From NCBI GenBank assembly GCA_023412195.1, contig JAEYNZ010000013.1, forward strand, positions 1 to 6,010: 6,010 nucleotides of DNA. The letters run 5' to 3'. Under the pieces are notes generated by a model. That model was not told the DNA's origin. It did not search any database and saw only the letters and a list, made by a program, of their open reading frames with translations. The translations under genes and the position numbers were made by a program. Positions 5,541-6,010 of this stretch are shown here, piece after piece; positions within the stretch are counted from its first letter, which is position 1; each line of letters opens with the position of its first letter. This DNA comes from Bacteroidota bacterium (lineage in GTDB: Bacteria; Bacteroidota; Bacteroidia; Bacteroidales; Prolixibacteraceae).

Positions 5541-6010
5541 CCTATCCGGTCTTTTTTGTATTTGCTTTGCGGGATGTGGATGGGTTTTACTTTCGAAATC
5601 AATATCTGTAGATAAGGGTGAGCACAATTCGATGCTTGAGAAGTGCAGGGGCCTTAAAAAGTTCTTTCAGTTCTGAACGGTTCAGGATTATGGGCAGTCG
5701 CGTATCGCCCTTGAGTGAAGGCAGCAAGATAGCCCGTTTGTTTTGTCCAAGCAGCCGGAAATAATACCTAAGACCATAAATGGCATGCTTAAAATTGCTC
5801 CGTGAGGGTGATTTTGATGATAGGGCCAGCAGTAACGTATTCATTGATTTCATCATCAATGATGTGTTCCGGCAACTTTCCAGATTGCAGGGATATTTGT
5901 GCAATCCGGCGGATGTAATTTTCCAGTGTGCTGCGACTTTGTCCCCGCAGGGTTACCTGTTGGTGTAGTTTTTTGTAGACCTCTTTGAATCCTTCAACAG
6001 TTTCAATGGC
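5541..6010 (-). pseudogene. Tyrosine recombinase/integrase, degraded remnant (5' end outside window)
   Basis: On the minus strand from 6010 the first frame reads VEGFKEVYKKLHQQVTLRG, then STLENYIRRI and DDEINEYVTA. This is a phage-integrase SAM-like N-terminal domain of the kind common in Bacteroidota. It then fails and stops at 5789-5791. The text resumes in another frame from about 5829 (LALSSKSPSRSNFKHAIYG, then PSLKGDTRLPIILNRSEL and HRIVLTLIY), implying loss of about two bases near 5827-5832. At about 5605-5609, LIY joins directly to DIDFE. The block that normally lies between, containing the first catalytic Arg (the GLR motif), is deleted. One extra C near 5582-5584 shifts the frame again before IHIPQSKYKKDRI, after which similarity ends at about 5541. 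With the first catalytic Arg, the HxxR motif and the Tyr nucleophile all missing, it cannot recombine DNA. The start codon lies beyond the window. Confidence 0.85.

Noticed and set aside
5780..5968. Plus-strand 62-codon frame near the right edge
   Set aside because: It is antisense to the integrase remnant and has no motif.

Overview
The window most likely comes from a member of the Bacteroidota. One encoded protein ends in a type IX secretion (Por) C-terminal sorting domain, which is largely confined to that phylum. Strong Shine-Dalgarno sequences are absent in front of the clear genes, one gene has a TAnnTTTG promoter box, and the decayed integrase resembles the tyrosine recombinases common in Bacteroidota. 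This assignment is by pattern only; no search was run.

Layout. Positions 1-190 (+) hold the broken 3' end of a pentapeptide-repeat gene. It converges on an intact gene for a secreted T9SS cargo protein (193-1107, -). An intact half-size ABC exporter gene follows (1359-3104, -). It lies between copies of one repeat family: two diverged copies downstream (1161-1325) and a fresh tandem array of three copies directly upstream (3105-3400). The array starts right against the exporter start codon, so the exporter's leader and probably its promoter lie inside repeat DNA.

From about 3400 to 5190 the sequence is visibly more AT-rich. It contains a truncated HNH-nuclease-like gene (3403-3640) whose reading frame runs into a GC-rich cluster of three hairpins (3651-3740). 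Then come an AraC-family regulator (3827-4702, +) and a small secreted cupin (4811-5167, +). An exact 11-bp inverted repeat spans the cupin promoter and ends at its start codon. The regulator and cupin look like a small regulator-target module. After the cupin are overlapping palindromes (5194-5259), then a stretch with no convincing gene, then a multiply damaged tyrosine recombinase gene on the minus strand running off the right edge (5541-6010).

How it fits together. Three gene wrecks, three palindromic repeat clusters and two small intact units (exporter; AraC plus cupin) suggest a genomic turnover zone, not one coordinated pathway. I see no convincing new multi-gene system. The signals most worth following are the 98-bp repeat family with inverted ends that brackets the exporter, and the inverted repeat at the cupin promoter.
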